Shown piece by piece: positions 1-10,755 of a DNA stretch of 64,000 nucleotides. How positions within the stretch are numbered: position 1 is the stretch's first letter; each line of letters starts with the position of its first letter. This DNA comes from Rahnella bonaserana (lineage in GTDB: Bacteria > Pseudomonadota > Gammaproteobacteria > Enterobacterales > Enterobacteriaceae), in NCBI RefSeq assembly GCF_019049675.1, contig NZ_JAFMOW010000066.1, positions 391,516 through 455,515 on the forward strand. Reading direction: 5' to 3'. The notes below the pieces were generated by a model. The model was not told the origin of the DNA and searched no databases. It saw only the letters and a program-made list of their open reading frames with translations. Both the position numbers and the translations under genes were made by a program.

Positions 1-336
1 AGACGCTTATCCGTAACATTCCTCATCTACAATTTTGTGACTAACTGGCGAAAAAATCAGCGCTTTTCAACGTTAAAAAACAACATCAAATTTATCTGTA
101 AATCGCTTGTCGTTTTTTGAAAATCAACAAAACTTGTTAAAAGTGTGCCTTTTTTTCTATCAAAATTGACAGAACTCTGACACAGATCAAAAAAATAACC
201 CTATTAAGAGAGTGGAAGCGCTGCCTATTCCTGCGACAATAGGAAAGTACGAAAGATGTCATAACTCCCATCACAGGCTCATGCTTTACCACAGTATTTT
301 ACTGACACGATTTAGCTTAAGTACCGGCGCATGATA

Positions 337-346
337 TGTTAATTAA
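337..346 (+). promoter_or_regulatory. ArcA-type box upstream of nuoA
   Basis: The decamer TGTTAATTAA matches the classical phospho-ArcA consensus [A/T]GTTAATTA[A/T] at every position. ArcA represses nuo under low oxygen in E. coli. The site lies about 210 bp before the nuoA start, a reasonable regulatory distance. Binding itself is inferred. Confidence 0.5.
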
Positions 347-376
347 ATGCTATGCATGTAAACTAATGTGGAGATA

Positions 377-398
377 CTTTTGTCAAAGTTGACAAAAG
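377..398. promoter_or_regulatory. Perfect 22-bp palindrome, candidate operator before nuoA
   Basis: CTTTTGTCAA, a 2-nt AG centre, then TTGACAAAAG: ten-base arms that are exact reverse complements. The right arm contains a perfect TTGACA. The symmetry suggests a dimeric DNA-binding regulator. I cannot assign the factor; it is not an FNR or CRP consensus. Confidence 0.45.
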
Positions 399-418
399 GT
401 TATAGAAAAGGGTAAAAA
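389..418 (+). promoter_or_regulatory. Candidate sigma-70 promoter for nuo
   Basis: TTGACA at 389-394 is a perfect -35 hexamer. It is followed after 18 nt by TAAAAA (413-418), a 4/6 match to the -10 hexamer. Transcription would start near 425 and leave a leader of roughly 130 nt. The -35 lies inside the right arm of the palindrome, so a bound regulator would occlude it. Confidence 0.3.
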
Positions 419-557
419 GCCCACAACAAATCACTGGCTTAATGCCTTGTTGAGCCGTGAACTGTGTGGTTTTTAATCCTTCCCTTGAATCGATGTGGTG
501 CGCAAGCTGCCGACCTTACAGAGCAGATGCCAAAGTGCCACTTTTGATGAGTAAGCA

Positions 558-1001
558 ATGAGTATGTCAACAGCCACTGAAGTCATCGCTCAACACTGGG
601 CGTTCGCCGTTTTTCTTATCGTCGCAATGGGTCTTTGTTGCCTGATGTTACTGGGCGCCGCGTTTCTTGGCGGGAGAGCCAGAGCGCGTTACAAAAACAC
701 GCCTTTTGAATCAGGTATCGCCTCTGTCGGCACCGCCCGGCTGCGCCTGTCTGCCAAGTTCTATCTGGTCGCCATGTTCTTCGTTATTTTCGACGTTGAA
801 GCTCTGTATCTGTATGCATGGTCAACGTCTATTCGCGAAAGCGGCTGGACCGGATTCGTTGAAGCCACCATTTTCATTTTGGTACTGCTGGCTGGTTTGT
901 TCTATCTGGTGCGTATTGGCGCGCTCGACTGGACACCAACACGTTCGAAAGGACCTGTTAAACCAAGCCCGGCGATTAATACCAACAGTCACCCTCAGTA
1001 A
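558..1001 (+). CDS. nuoA: NADH:quinone oxidoreductase subunit A
   Basis: Small membrane subunit of respiratory complex I (NDH-1) at the junction of the hydrophilic arm and the proton-pumping arm. The 147-residue protein has three hydrophobic segments (about 14-40, 66-86, 96-118) and the conserved loop [10 protein letters not shown], which lies near the quinone site in this family. Length matches E. coli NuoA. The ATG at 558 follows a GAGTAAG-like ribosome site; an in-frame ATG two codons later is an alternative. It is the first gene of the nuo operon, 22 nt before nuoB. Confidence 0.97.
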   Translation: MSMSTATEVIAQHWAFAVFLIVAMGLCCLMLLGAAFLGGRARARYKNTPFESGIASVGTARLRLSAKFYLVAMFFVIFDVEALYLYAWSTSIRESGWTGFVEATIFILVLLAGLFYLVRIGALDWTPTRSKGPVKPSPAINTNSHPQ

Positions 1002-1023
1002 GCAGTCATAGCGAGGCATTAAG

Positions 1024-1698
1024 ATGGACTATACGCTCACCCGCATAGACCCGGACGGTGAGAACGACCGTTACCCCCTGCAATCTCAGGAGGTCGTCGG
1101 CGATCCTCTTCAGGAACAGGTTAAACGCAGCGTCTTCATGGGAAATCTCCAGGAATCACTGCATGGCATGGTGAACTGGGGTCGTAAGAATTCCCTTTGG
1201 CCGTATAACTTCGGCCTTTCATGCTGTTACGTGGAAATGGTGACGTCATTCACTGCGGTGCATGACGTTGCGCGTTTTGGTGCAGAAGTTCTGCGTGCTT
1301 CACCACGTCAGGCTGACTTTATGGTGGTTGCCGGAACCTGCTTCACTAAAATGGCGCCGGTTATTCAGCGTTTGTACGATCAGATGCTGGAACCAAAATG
1401 GGTCATTTCGATGGGAGCCTGTGCGAATTCCGGCGGTATGTACGATATTTATTCTGTCGTTCAGGGCGTGGATAAATTCCTGCCTGTCGATGTGTACATC
1501 CCGGGATGTCCGCCGCGTCCGGAAGCCTATATGCAAGCTCTGTTACTGCTGCAGGAATCCATCGGCAAAGAACGTCGCCCATTGTCATGGGTTGTTGGCG
1601 ATCAGGGTGTTTACCGCGCGAATATGCAGTCTGAAAAAGAGCGTAAACGTGCTGAGCGTATTGCCGTGACAAATCTGCGTTCGCCGGACGAGATTTAA
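1024..1698 (+). CDS. nuoB: NADH:quinone oxidoreductase subunit B
   Basis: Peripheral arm subunit that binds the terminal [4Fe-4S] cluster N2, which passes electrons to quinone. The 224-residue protein shows the family ligands: tandem Cys67-Cys68 in GLSCCYVEM, Cys133 in GACANSGG and Cys162 in PGCPPRP. The tandem cysteines are the hallmark of NuoB. Length is within a few residues of E. coli NuoB. The gap to nuoC is about 90 nt, longer than most gaps in this operon, and contains no other gene. Confidence 0.97.
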   Translation: MDYTLTRIDPDGENDRYPLQSQEVVGDPLQEQVKRSVFMGNLQESLHGMVNWGRKNSLWPYNFGLSCCYVEMVTSFTAVHDVARFGAEVLRASPRQADFMVVAGTCFTKMAPVIQRLYDQMLEPKWVISMGACANSGGMYDIYSVVQGVDKFLPVDVYIPGCPPRPEAYMQALLLLQESIGKERRPLSWVVGDQGVYRANMQSEKERKRAERIAVTNLRSPDEI

Positions 1699-1787
1699 CA
1701 CTGCGGTCTGAGAGTCAACCCTGAGGGGAGGTGTTTATGAATATCCCCCTTACGGCATAAATGACCATTTAGTGTGGTGAAAAAAAT

Positions 1788-3587
1788 ATGACAGATTTGA
1801 CGACGCAAGATTCCGCCCTGCCAGCATGGCATACCCGTGATCATCTCGATGATCCGGTTATCGGCGAATTGCGTAACCGTTTTGGGCCAGAGGCCTTTAC
1901 TGTTCAGGCGACCCGTACCGGAATTCCCGTGGTGTGGTTCAAACGTGAACAGTTACTGGAAGCGATTACCTTTTTACGAAAACAGCCAAAACCTTATGTC
2001 ATGCTTTTCGATTTGCATGGCTTTGATGAGCGTTTACGTACTCACCGCGACGGTTTACCGGCCGCGGATTTTTCCGTTTTCTATCACCTGATCTCGGTCG
2101 AGCGTAACCGCGACATCATGATCAAAGTAGCATTGGCAGAAAACGATCTTCATGTTCCGACCATTACTAAAGTGTTCCCGAACGCTAACTGGTATGAGCG
2201 CGAAACGTGGGAAATGTTCGGTATTACCTTCGATGGCCACCCGCACCTGACGCGCATCATGATGCCGCAGACCTGGGAAGGGCACCCGCTGCGTAAAGAC
2301 TATCCGGCACGCGCTACCGAGTTCGATCCTTACGAGCTGACCAAGCAGAAAGAAGAACTCGAGATGGAATCGCTGACCTTCAAGCCTGAAGACTGGGGCA
2401 TGAAGCGTGGTACCGAAAATGAGGACTTTATGTTCCTCAACCTCGGTCCTAACCACCCGTCCGCGCATGGTGCATTCCGTATCATTTTGCAGCTTGATGG
2501 CGAAGAGATTGTCGACTGTGTTCCGGATGTCGGTTACCACCACCGTGGTGCTGAGAAAATGGGCGAACGCCAGTCCTGGCACAGCTACATTCCTTACACC
2601 GACCGTATCGAATACCTCGGCGGTTGTGTTAACGAAATGCCTTACGTGCTGGCTGTTGAAAAACTCGCCGGTATTGTGACGCCGGATCGCGTTAACACCA
2701 TCCGTGTCATGCTGTCTGAACTGTTCCGTATCAACAGCCATCTGCTGTACATCTCTACGTTTATTCAGGACGTGGGCGCGATGACTCCGGTGTTCTTCGC
2801 CTTTACCGATCGTCAGAAAATCTACGATCTGGTGGAAGCAATCACTGGTTTCCGTATGCACCCGGCCTGGTTCCGTATTGGTGGCGTAGCGCATGACCTG
2901 CCGAAAGGCTGGGAGCGTCTGCTGCGTGAGTTCCTTGACTGGATGCCAGCTCGTCTGGATTCCTACGTCAAAGCAGCGCTGAAAAACACCATTCTGATTG
3001 GCCGTTCCAAAGGTGTGGCTGCGTATAACGCAGATGACGCTCTGGCCTGGGGCACTACCGGTGCGGGTCTGCGCGCAACGGGTATTCCGTTCGACGTGCG
3101 TAAATGGCGTCCATACTCTGGCTACGAAAACTTTGACTTTGAAGTCCCGACAGGGGATGGCGTCAGTGACTGCTACTCCCGTGTCATGCTCAAAGTTGAA
3201 GAACTGCGTCAGAGCCTGCGCATTCTGGAACAGTGCTACAAAAACATGCCGGAAGGCCCGTTCAAGGCGGATCATCCGCTGACCACGCCGCCACCGAAAG
3301 AGCGCACGTTGCAACACATTGAAACCCTAATCACGCACTTCCTGCAAGTGTCGTGGGGGCCGGTGATGCCTGCGCAAGAATCTTTCCAGATGGTTGAAGC
3401 AACCAAAGGGATCAACAGCTACTACCTGACCAGTGACGGCAGCACCATGAGCTACCGCACCCGTGTCCGTACGCCAAGCTTCCCGCATTTGCAGCAGATC
3501 CCGTCCGTAATCCGTGGCAGCCTGGTATCCGACCTGATCGTGTATCTGGGCAGTATCGATTTTGTAATGTCAGATGTGGACCGCTAA
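1788..3587 (+). CDS. nuoC: NADH:quinone oxidoreductase subunit C/D fusion
   Basis: Fused NuoC and NuoD (nuoCD), as in other Enterobacterales: residues about 1-190 are the NuoC (30-kDa) domain and about 210-599 the NuoD (49-kDa) domain, related to the large subunit of [NiFe] hydrogenases and forming most of the quinone cavity. NuoC carries the [10 protein letters not shown] signature and NuoD has [11 protein letters not shown] and [10 protein letters not shown] near its start. The C-terminus, [10 protein letters not shown], is typical. Total length of 599 matches the fused family. Two bases separate its stop from nuoE. Confidence 0.97.
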   Translation: MTDLTTQDSALPAWHTRDHLDDPVIGELRNRFGPEAFTVQATRTGIPVVWFKREQLLEAITFLRKQPKPYVMLFDLHGFDERLRTHRDGLPAADFSVFYHLISVERNRDIMIKVALAENDLHVPTITKVFPNANWYERETWEMFGITFDGHPHLTRIMMPQTWEGHPLRKDYPARATEFDPYELTKQKEELEMESLTFKPEDWGMKRGTENEDFMFLNLGPNHPSAHGAFRIILQLDGEEIVDCVPDVGYHHRGAEKMGERQSWHSYIPYTDRIEYLGGCVNEMPYVLAVEKLAGIVTPDRVNTIRVMLSELFRINSHLLYISTFIQDVGAMTPVFFAFTDRQKIYDLVEAITGFRMHPAWFRIGGVAHDLPKGWERLLREFLDWMPARLDSYVKAALKNTILIGRSKGVAAYNADDALAWGTTGAGLRATGIPFDVRKWRPYSGYENFDFEVPTGDGVSDCYSRVMLKVEELRQSLRILEQCYKNMPEGPFKADHPLTTPPPKERTLQHIETLITHFLQVSWGPVMPAQESFQMVEATKGINSYYLTSDGSTMSYRTRVRTPSFPHLQQIPSVIRGSLVSDLIVYLGSIDFVMSDVDR

Positions 3588-3589
3588 CG

Positions 3590-4126
3590 ATGACAGATAT
3601 CAATAAAGACTCAGAAGTTCAGTACATCAACGTCAGCGAGCCAGTCTCGCCGCCGGTGTTTGTGCTGAGCGACGCTGAACGTGAAGCGATTGAGCACGAA
3701 AAACATCACTACGAAGATGCCCGTGCGGCCTCTATCGAAGCGCTGAAGATCGTACAAAAAGCGCGTGGCTGGGTGCCTGATGGCGCTATCTACGCGATCT
3801 CCGATGTTCTGGGCATTCCTGCCAGTGACGTTGAAGGTGTGGCGACATTCTACAGCCAGATTTTCCGTCAGCCGGTTGGCCGCCATGTGATCCGTTACTG
3901 TGACAGCGTGGTGTGCCACATCACCGGTTATCAGGGGATCCAGGCTGCTCTGGAACAACAGTTGCACATCAAGCCGGGCGAGACGACCGAAGACGGGCGT
4001 TTTACCCTGCTGCCGACCTGCTGCCTCGGTAACTGTGACAAAGGCCCGTCAATGATGATTGATGAGGACACGCACAGCCATCTGACGCCAGAAGCGATCG
4101 GCTCGCTACTGGAGCGCTACGCATGA
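3590..4126 (+). CDS. nuoE: NADH:quinone oxidoreductase subunit E
   Basis: NADH-dehydrogenase module subunit with a thioredoxin-like fold carrying [2Fe-2S] cluster N1a. The expected ligands are visible: Cys104 and Cys109 in CDSVVC, then Cys145 and Cys149 in CLGNC. The N-terminal helical region contains the usual VQKARGWVP motif. The 178-residue length is slightly longer than E. coli NuoE because of the N-terminus. Its stop overlaps the nuoF start by four bases (ATGA), suggesting translational coupling. Confidence 0.96.
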   Translation: MTDINKDSEVQYINVSEPVSPPVFVLSDAEREAIEHEKHHYEDARAASIEALKIVQKARGWVPDGAIYAISDVLGIPASDVEGVATFYSQIFRQPVGRHVIRYCDSVVCHITGYQGIQAALEQQLHIKPGETTEDGRFTLLPTCCLGNCDKGPSMMIDEDTHSHLTPEAIGSLLERYA

Positions 4127-5484
4127 CATACATTCCAAGACACATCGAACGCACGCCGGAGATGCACCCGCTGACCTGGCGTATGCGTGATGATAAACAG
4201 CCTGTCTGGATTGACGAGTACCGTAGCAAAAACGGTTACGTCGGTGCAGAAAAAGCCCTTAAAGGCATGGGTCAGGAAGAAATCGTCAATCTGGTAAAAG
4301 ACGCTGGCCTGAAAGGGCGCGGCGGCGCAGGTTTCTCCACGGGTCTGAAGTGGAGCCTGATGCCGAAAGACGAAAGCATGAACATCCGCTATCTACTGTG
4401 TAACGCCGATGAGATGGAACCGGGCACGTATAAAGACCGTATGTTGATGGAGCAAATGCCGCACCTGCTGGTGGAAGGCATGTTGATCTCGGCATTCGCG
4501 CTGAAATCTTACCGTGGCTACATCTTCCTGCGTGGCGAATACATCGAAGCTGCTGTGAATCTGCGTCGCGCGATTGCGGAAGCCACTGAAGCGGGCCTGC
4601 TGGGTAAAAATATTCTCGGCACCGGTTTTGATTTTGAACTGATTGTTCACACCGGTGCAGGGCGTTACATCTGTGGTGAAGAAACCGCGCTGATCAACTC
4701 GCTGGAAGGCCGCCGTGCTAACCCGCGTTCCAAACCACCGTTCCCGGCGTCTGCCGGTGCCTGGGGTAAACCGACCTGTGTTAACAACGTCGAAACCCTG
4801 TGTAACGTGCCAGCGATCCTTGAGCACGGCGTGGACTGGTACAAAGGTATGTCTGCGGGCAAAAGTGAAGATGCCGGCACCAAACTGATGGGCTTTTCCG
4901 GTCGGGTAAAAAACCCTGGCGTCTGGGAACTGCCGTTTGGTACGACCGCACGTGAAATTCTCGAAGACTATGCCGGTGGCATGCGCGATGGCCTGAAATT
5001 CAAAGCCTGGCAGCCTGGCGGGGCAGGGACCGACTTCCTGACCGCCGATCATCTGGACCTGCCAATGGACTTTGCCAGCATTGGTAAAGCCGGCAGCCGT
5101 CTGGGGACTGCGCTGGCGATGGCCGTCGACCATGAAATCGGTATGGTTCCGCTGGTGCGTAACCTGGAAGAGTTCTTCGCCCGTGAATCTTGTGGCTGGT
5201 GTACACCGTGCCGCGATGGTCTGCCGTGGAGTGTGAAAATTCTTCGTGCGCTGGAACGCGGTGAAGGCCAGCCGGGGGATATCGAAACTCTCCTGCAGCT
5301 TTGCCGCCAGCTTGGCCCGGGCAAAACCTTCTGCGCACACGCGCCGGGTGCCGTGGAGCCATTACAGAGTGCGATTAAATATTTCCGGGAAGAGTTTGAG
5401 GCGGGTATCGCCAAACAGCATTACAACAACGCACATGCGATTGCGGGCATTCAGCCAAACAATCTGCTGAAAGAGCGCTGGTAG
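4123..5484 (+). CDS. nuoF: NADH:quinone oxidoreductase subunit F
   Basis: Catalytic NADH-binding subunit, holding FMN and [4Fe-4S] cluster N3. The glycine-rich nucleotide motif [13 protein letters not shown] is at residues 62-74 and the second glycine region [12 protein letters not shown] at 178-189. Cluster ligands are Cys357, Cys360 and Cys363 in SCGWCTPC plus Cys404. The 453-residue protein is near the E. coli length, with a short N-terminal extension. It overlaps nuoE by four bases; about 140 nt separate it from nuoG. Confidence 0.96.
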   Translation: MTYIPRHIERTPEMHPLTWRMRDDKQPVWIDEYRSKNGYVGAEKALKGMGQEEIVNLVKDAGLKGRGGAGFSTGLKWSLMPKDESMNIRYLLCNADEMEPGTYKDRMLMEQMPHLLVEGMLISAFALKSYRGYIFLRGEYIEAAVNLRRAIAEATEAGLLGKNILGTGFDFELIVHTGAGRYICGEETALINSLEGRRANPRSKPPFPASAGAWGKPTCVNNVETLCNVPAILEHGVDWYKGMSAGKSEDAGTKLMGFSGRVKNPGVWELPFGTTAREILEDYAGGMRDGLKFKAWQPGGAGTDFLTADHLDLPMDFASIGKAGSRLGTALAMAVDHEIGMVPLVRNLEEFFARESCGWCTPCRDGLPWSVKILRALERGEGQPGDIETLLQLCRQLGPGKTFCAHAPGAVEPLQSAIKYFREEFEAGIAKQHYNNAHAIAGIQPNNLLKERW

Positions 5485-5625
5485 TGAAGGCAACAGGCAG
5501 CGGACGTGAGCCCGCTGTGCGCGAATTTCCGTAACAAGGGACGCGCTGTCGAATGATATACGCCAACCCGGCAAGAATTTTTGATTAACGCCCGTTTAGG
5601 CGGGCCACGTGGAAGCATGCTGACT

Positions 5626-8352
5626 ATGGCTACGATTCATGTAGACGGCAAAGAATACGACGTAGACGGAGCGGACAACCTGTTACAGGCTTGCCTCTCT
5701 CTCGGCCTCGATATTCCTTATTTTTGCTGGCATCCGGCGCTGGGAAGCGTCGGCGCTTGCCGCCAATGTGCGGTTAAGCAATACCAAAATGCGGAAGACA
5801 CGCGCGGTCGTCTGGTAATGTCATGTATGACACCAGCGTCTGATGGCACCTTCATTTCCATCGACGACGGAGAAGCAAAAGAATTCCGTGAAAGCGTCGT
5901 GGAATGGCTGATGACCAACCACCCGCATGACTGTCCGGTGTGTGAGGAAGGCGGTAACTGTCACCTGCAGGATATGACAGTCATGACCGGCCACAGTATG
6001 CGCCGTTACCGTTTCACCAAACGTACCCATAATAACCAGGATCTCGGGCCGTTCATCTCTCATGAAATGAACCGCTGTATTGCCTGTTATCGCTGTGTCC
6101 GTTACTACAAGGATTATGCGGACGGCACCGATCTGGGCGTTTATGGCGCGCACGACAACGTCTATTTCGGTCGTCCGGAAGATGGCCCGCTGGAAAGCGA
6201 GTTTTCCGGTAACCTGGTAGAAGTGTGTCCGACCGGCGTATTCACCGATAAAACGCACTCCGAACGCTATAACCGTAAATGGGACATGCAGTTTGCGCCG
6301 AGCATCTGTCAGCAATGTTCTGTTGGCTGTAACATCAGCCCGGGCGAGCGTTATGGTGAGCTGCGTCGTATTGAAAACCGTTATAACGGTACCGTAAACC
6401 ATTACTTCCTGTGCGACCGTGGTCGTTTCGGTTATGGCTACGTGAACCTGAAAGATCGTCCAAAGAAACCATTGCAACTGCGTGGGAACGACTGGATCGA
6501 ACTTAACGCTGAACAGGCGATGCAGGGCGCGGCAGACATTATCCGTCAGGCGAAGAAAACTATCGGTATCGGTTCTCCGCGCGCCAGTCTCGAAAGCAAC
6601 TTTGCTTTGCGTGAACTGGTCGGAGCCGAAAACTTTTACACCGGTATCAACGCAGCAGAGCAGGGCCGTCTGCAACTGATGCTGAACGTACTGCGCAACA
6701 GTGGTGTTCACACACCGGCGCTGCGTGAAATAGAAGAGTACGACGCGGTTCTGGTGCTGGGCGAAGATTTAACACAGACCGGCGCGCGTATTGCTCTTTC
6801 TGTGCGTCAGGCCGTCAAAGGCAAGGCCCGCGCGATGGCTGCGGCTCAGCGTGTTGCCGACTGGCAAATCGCGGCTGTCCAGAACATCGGTCAGCACGCC
6901 AAACATCCGCTGTTCATCACCAACGTAGACAACACCAAACTCGACGATATCGCGGCATACAATTACCGTGCACCGGTCGATGAGCAGGCGCGTTTTGGCT
7001 TTGCTATCGCCCATGCGCTGGATAATTCTGCGCCAGCGGTCAGCGATCTGGCTGATGGCCTGAACAAGAAAATCGACGTGATCGTGCAGGCACTGACAGG
7101 TGCGCGCAAGCCGCTGATCATCACCGGTAGCAGCTCCGGTTCTGACGCCATTATCGAAGCAGCCGCGAATATCGCGAAAGCCCTGAAAGTGGTAGGCAGC
7201 GATGTTGGCATTACGTTTGTGGCTTCTGCGGCTAACAGCATCGGTCTTTCGATGATTGGTGGCGGCTCGCTGGACGAAGCACTTGAATTGCTGACTCGTG
7301 GTGATGCCGACAGCGCTATCGTGATGGAAAATGACCTTTACCGTCAGGCGCCTGAAGCGAAAGTTGATGCGGCATTAGCGAATGTGCAGAACCTGCTGGT
7401 TGTTGACCATCAGCGTACGCGCATTATGGATAAAGCCAGCCTGATCCTGCCTGCGGCAAGTTTCGCAGAAAGCGACGGCACGCTGGTCAATCAGGAAGGC
7501 CGCGCACAGCGTTTCTTCCAGGTTTACGATCCGGCTTACTACGACACAACGGTTGCCATGCTGGAAAGCTGGCGCTGGATGCACTCGCTGCATTCCACCA
7601 TCAACAGCCGTCATGTTGACTGGACTCAGCTGGATCACGTCATCGAAGCCTGCGTTGAAGCACTGCCACAGCTGAAAGGCATGGTTGAAGCTGCGCCAAA
7701 CGCCAGCTTCCGTATCCGTGGTCAGAAACTGGCGCGTTCTCCGGCCCGTTACAGTGGTCGTACCGCCATGCGCGCGAACATCAGCGTTCATGAACCGCGT
7801 CAGCCGCAAGACAAAGACACCATGTTTGCCTTCTCAATGGAAGGGAACAACAGCCCGACAGCTGACCGCAATCAGGTGCCATTCGCCTGGGCGCCGGGCT
7901 GGAACTCACCTCAAGCCTGGAACAAATTCCAGAGCGAAGTTGGCGGCAGTCTGCGCCACGGTGATCCGGGTGTGCGTCTGATTGAAGCAGGTGAGGGGAC
8001 ACTCGATTACTTCACCGCTATTCCGGCTGCCTTTACTGCTCAGAGCGATAACTGGCGTGTCGCGCCTTACTATCACCTGTTCGGCAGCGAAGAGATGACA
8101 CAGCGCTCGAAGGTGATCCAGCAACGTATGCCAGAAGCCTACGTGATGGTTAACCCGGCAGACGCCGCACAGTTAGGGGTGAACGCAGGTTCTCAGGTGG
8201 AATTCACCTGTGCCGGTCAGACCCTCAGACTGCCGGTTCGTCTGAGTGAAACATTGAGTCAGGGCCAGGTTGGCCTGCCGCTGGGCTTGCCGGGCATTCC
8301 TCCGGTACTGGTTGGCGCAACGGTTGAAAATCTGCGGGAGGCAGCACAATGA
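5626..8352 (+). CDS. nuoG: NADH:quinone oxidoreductase subunit G
   Basis: Large iron-sulfur subunit of the NADH module. The N-terminal ferredoxin domain has [2Fe-2S] cysteines 34, 45, 48 and 67, followed by the His/Cys cluster motif [12 protein letters not shown] and the N4/N5 region CIACYRC. The later CQQCSVGC motif belongs to cluster N7, present in E. coli-type NuoG. The rest is a molybdopterin oxidoreductase-like domain without cofactor. Start chosen at 5626 ([10 protein letters not shown]): it gives 908 residues, the E. coli length, and GGAAG ends 10 nt before it. The ATG at 5617 is only 1 nt from that GGAAG, and the TTG at 5581 lies in a hairpin. It overlaps nuoH by four bases. Confidence 0.95.
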   Translation: MATIHVDGKEYDVDGADNLLQACLSLGLDIPYFCWHPALGSVGACRQCAVKQYQNAEDTRGRLVMSCMTPASDGTFISIDDGEAKEFRESVVEWLMTNHPHDCPVCEEGGNCHLQDMTVMTGHSMRRYRFTKRTHNNQDLGPFISHEMNRCIACYRCVRYYKDYADGTDLGVYGAHDNVYFGRPEDGPLESEFSGNLVEVCPTGVFTDKTHSERYNRKWDMQFAPSICQQCSVGCNISPGERYGELRRIENRYNGTVNHYFLCDRGRFGYGYVNLKDRPKKPLQLRGNDWIELNAEQAMQGAADIIRQAKKTIGIGSPRASLESNFALRELVGAENFYTGINAAEQGRLQLMLNVLRNSGVHTPALREIEEYDAVLVLGEDLTQTGARIALSVRQAVKGKARAMAAAQRVADWQIAAVQNIGQHAKHPLFITNVDNTKLDDIAAYNYRAPVDEQARFGFAIAHALDNSAPAVSDLADGLNKKIDVIVQALTGARKPLIITGSSSGSDAIIEAAANIAKALKVVGSDVGITFVASAANSIGLSMIGGGSLDEALELLTRGDADSAIVMENDLYRQAPEAKVDAALANVQNLLVVDHQRTRIMDKASLILPAASFAESDGTLVNQEGRAQRFFQVYDPAYYDTTVAMLESWRWMHSLHSTINSRHVDWTQLDHVIEACVEALPQLKGMVEAAPNASFRIRGQKLARSPARYSGRTAMRANISVHEPRQPQDKDTMFAFSMEGNNSPTADRNQVPFAWAPGWNSPQAWNKFQSEVGGSLRHGDPGVRLIEAGEGTLDYFTAIPAAFTAQSDNWRVAPYYHLFGSEEMTQRSKVIQQRMPEAYVMVNPADAAQLGVNAGSQVEFTCAGQTLRLPVRLSETLSQGQVGLPLGLPGIPPVLVGATVENLREAAQ

Positions 8353-9326
8353 GCTGGTTTACACCTGTAGTCATCGATTCATTGATCGCCATTCTGAAAG
8401 CGGTGGTGATCCTGCTGGTTGTTGTGACCTGCGGGGCCTTCATGAGCTTCGGCGAGCGTCGCTTGCTGGGCCTGTTCCAGAACCGATACGGGCCAAACCG
8501 TGTCGGCTGGGGCGGTTCCCTGCAGCTGGTCGCTGACATGATCAAAATGTTCTTTAAGGAAGACTGGGTACCTAAATTCACCGACAAAGCCATCTTTACG
8601 CTGGCACCGATGATTGCGTTTACGTCCCTGCTGATTTCCTTTGCGATTGTTCCGGTCAGCCCGACCTGGTTCGCCGCAGACCTGAACATCGGTATTTTGT
8701 TCTTCCTGATGATGGCCGGTCTGACCGTCTATGCCGTGTTGTTCGCTGGCTGGTCCAGTAACAACAAATACTCGCTGCTTGGCGCGATGCGTGCATCCGC
8801 TCAGACGCTGAGCTACGAAGTGTTCCTTGGCTTATCGCTGATGGGCGTTGTGGCACAGGCGGGTTCCTTCAATCTGCAAGACATCGTCAATTCTCAGGCG
8901 CATGTGTGGAACATCATTCCGCAGTTCTTTGGCTTCGTGACCTTTGCGATTGCCGGCGTTGCCGTTTGCCACCGTCATCCGTTTGACCAGCCGGAAGCCG
9001 AGCAGGAACTGGCTGACGGTTACCACATTGAATATTCCGGTATGAAGTTCGGTCTGTTCTTTGTGGGGGAATACATCGGTATCGTGACTGTCTCTGCGCT
9101 GATCGTCACCTTGTTCTTCGGTGGCTGGCAGGGTCCGTTCCTGCCGCCGTTTATCTGGTTTGCGCTGAAAACCGCTTTCTTCATGGTGATGTTCATTTTG
9201 ATCCGTGCTGCTTTGCCGCGTCCCCGCTACGACCAGGTGATGTCATTTGGCTGGAAAGTTTGCCTGCCACTGACCTTACTTAATCTGCTGGCGACCGCTG
9301 CGGTCATCTTGTACAACGCGCAATAA
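8349..9326 (+). CDS. nuoH: NADH:quinone oxidoreductase subunit H
   Basis: Membrane subunit at the interface with the peripheral arm; it forms part of the quinone channel. The 325-residue protein has about eight hydrophobic helices and the family motifs [19 protein letters not shown] near residue 32 and the acidic loop [10 protein letters not shown] near 215. Length equals the E. coli protein. Its start overlaps the nuoG stop (ATGA), so the two are probably translationally coupled. Confidence 0.97.
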   Translation: MSWFTPVVIDSLIAILKAVVILLVVVTCGAFMSFGERRLLGLFQNRYGPNRVGWGGSLQLVADMIKMFFKEDWVPKFTDKAIFTLAPMIAFTSLLISFAIVPVSPTWFAADLNIGILFFLMMAGLTVYAVLFAGWSSNNKYSLLGAMRASAQTLSYEVFLGLSLMGVVAQAGSFNLQDIVNSQAHVWNIIPQFFGFVTFAIAGVAVCHRHPFDQPEAEQELADGYHIEYSGMKFGLFFVGEYIGIVTVSALIVTLFFGGWQGPFLPPFIWFALKTAFFMVMFILIRAALPRPRYDQVMSFGWKVCLPLTLLNLLATAAVILYNAQ

Positions 9327-9340
9327 GGGGTGATGAAACC

Positions 9341-9883
9341 ATGACATTGAAAGACATAGTGGTCGGGTTCGGTACCCAGGTTCGCAGCTTGTGGATGATA
9401 GGCATGCATGCCTTCGCCAAGCGCGAAACCCAGATGTACCCTGAAGTTCCGGTCAATCCACCTCCGCGTTACCGTGGCCGTATCGTGCTGACGCGTGATC
9501 CGGACGGTGAAGAGCGCTGCGTTGCCTGTAACCTGTGTGCGGTAGCCTGTCCGGTAGGCTGTATTTCTCTGCAAAAAGCAGAAATGAAAGACGGTCGCTG
9601 GTATCCGGAATTCTTCCGCATCAACTTCTCACGCTGCATTTTCTGCGGTCTGTGCGAAGAAGCTTGCCCGACAACAGCCATTCAGCTGACGCCGGACTTC
9701 GAGCTGGGCGAATTCAAACGCCAGGATCTGGTGTACGAAAAAGAAGATCTGTTGATTTCTGGGCCGGGTAAATATCCGGAATACAATTTCTACCGGATGG
9801 CCGGTATGGCGATTGACGGCAAGTCGAAGGGCGAAGCTGAAAATGAAGCCAAACCGATCAACGTCAAAGGTCTGTTGCCTTAA
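9341..9883 (+). CDS. nuoI: NADH:quinone oxidoreductase subunit I
   Basis: Peripheral arm ferredoxin-like subunit carrying two [4Fe-4S] clusters (N6a and N6b) that lead electrons to NuoB. Two CxxCxxCxxxC motifs are visible: Cys60/63/66/70 ([11 protein letters not shown]) and Cys99/102/105/109 ([11 protein letters not shown]). The 180-residue length matches the family. An amphipathic N-terminal segment probably lies against the membrane. It lies between nuoH and nuoJ with short gaps. Confidence 0.97.
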   Translation: MTLKDIVVGFGTQVRSLWMIGMHAFAKRETQMYPEVPVNPPPRYRGRIVLTRDPDGEERCVACNLCAVACPVGCISLQKAEMKDGRWYPEFFRINFSRCIFCGLCEEACPTTAIQLTPDFELGEFKRQDLVYEKEDLLISGPGKYPEYNFYRMAGMAIDGKSKGEAENEAKPINVKGLLP

Positions 9884-9895
9884 GGAGCCGCAAGC

Positions 9896-10456
9896 ATGGA
9901 ATTTGCATTTTATATTGCAGCCCTGGTGGCCGTGTTGGCGACATTGCGTGTTATCACGCATACCAACCCGGTTCATGCACTGCTGTATCTGATCGTCTCT
10001 TTACTGGCGATTGCTGCGGTCTTCTTCTCGCTCGGTGCGTACTTCGCCGGTGCCCTGGAGATCATCGTTTACGCCGGCGCCATTATGGTGCTGTTCGTCT
10101 TCGTCGTGATGATGCTTAACCTCGGCAATGTCGAAGAACAGGAACGTGCATGGCTCAAGCCTGCCACCTGGATCGGACCTTCTGTTCTGTCAGTCATCCT
10201 GCTGGTGGTGATGATCCTGTCCATCCTTGGGGTGCACGATCACGGCATTAAAGGCGACATGATTGACGCGAAAGCGGTGGGTATTGCGCTGTTCGGGCCT
10301 TACGTTCTGGCAGTCGAACTGGCGTCAATGTTGCTGCTGGCCGGTCTGGTCGTGGCATTCCATATTGGTCGTGAACACAAACCGGGTGAAGTCTTCGGTG
10401 ACGCACCGGTTACGACCGAAATGGCAACAAAAAGAAAACCGGAGGAGAGAGCATGA
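9896..10456 (+). CDS. nuoJ: NADH:quinone oxidoreductase subunit J
   Basis: Integral membrane subunit with about five hydrophobic helices (186 residues), including the conserved [20 protein letters not shown] helix whose pi-bulge is important in complex I coupling. The C-terminal tail is polar. An AAGGAG ribosome site precedes the ATG. Its stop overlaps nuoK by four bases (ATGA). Confidence 0.96.
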   Translation: MEFAFYIAALVAVLATLRVITHTNPVHALLYLIVSLLAIAAVFFSLGAYFAGALEIIVYAGAIMVLFVFVVMMLNLGNVEEQERAWLKPATWIGPSVLSVILLVVMILSILGVHDHGIKGDMIDAKAVGIALFGPYVLAVELASMLLLAGLVVAFHIGREHKPGEVFGDAPVTTEMATKRKPEERA

Positions 10457-10755
10457 TCCCTCTACAACATGGTCTTATTCTGGCCGCGATCCTCTTTGTT
10501 TTGGGGCTTACCGGGCTGCTGGTTCGTCGTAATTTGCTGTTTATGCTGATCAGTCTTGAAGTGATGATTAACGCGGCAGCGCTGGCGTTTATCGTGGCGG
10601 GAAGCTACTGGGGTCAGGCAGACGGGCAGGTGATGTATATTCTGGCCATCAGCCTGGCTGCGGCGGAGGCCAGTATTGGTCTGGCGTTGCTGCTGCAGCT
10701 GTATCGCCGTCGCCACACTCTCAATATTGATACTGTCAGTGAGATGCGCGGATGA
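10453..10755 (+). CDS. nuoK: NADH:quinone oxidoreductase subunit K
   Basis: Small MrpC-like membrane subunit with three helices and 100 residues, the same length as in E. coli. The two membrane glutamates needed for proton transfer are present at Glu36 ([10 protein letters not shown]) and Glu72 ([10 protein letters not shown]). It is flanked by four-base overlaps with both nuoJ and nuoL, an arrangement expected for equimolar production. Confidence 0.97.
   Translation: MIPLQHGLILAAILFVLGLTGLLVRRNLLFMLISLEVMINAAALAFIVAGSYWGQADGQVMYILAISLAAAEASIGLALLLQLYRRRHTLNIDTVSEMRG

Larger units (their letters stand above)
1..557. other. nuo upstream regulatory region, no gene
   Basis: No credible coding frame is present in this AT-rich stretch. 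It holds an exact ArcA-type box at 337-346, a perfect 22-bp palindrome at 377-398 and a candidate sigma-70 promoter overlapping that palindrome. In E. coli the divergent regulator gene lrhA lies upstream of nuo, but nothing of it is visible here. The long upstream region fits the known multi-regulator control of nuo; which sites are used here is inference. Confidence 0.7.

Noticed and set aside
150..200. FNR site in the nuo upstream region
   Set aside because: Only half-sites (ATCAA) are present, without the TTGAT-N4-ATCAA symmetry.
2055..3317. 420-residue open frame on the minus strand opposite nuoCD
   Set aside because: It is the complement of a certain gene, has no ribosome site or domain, and arises from biased codon use in nuoCD.
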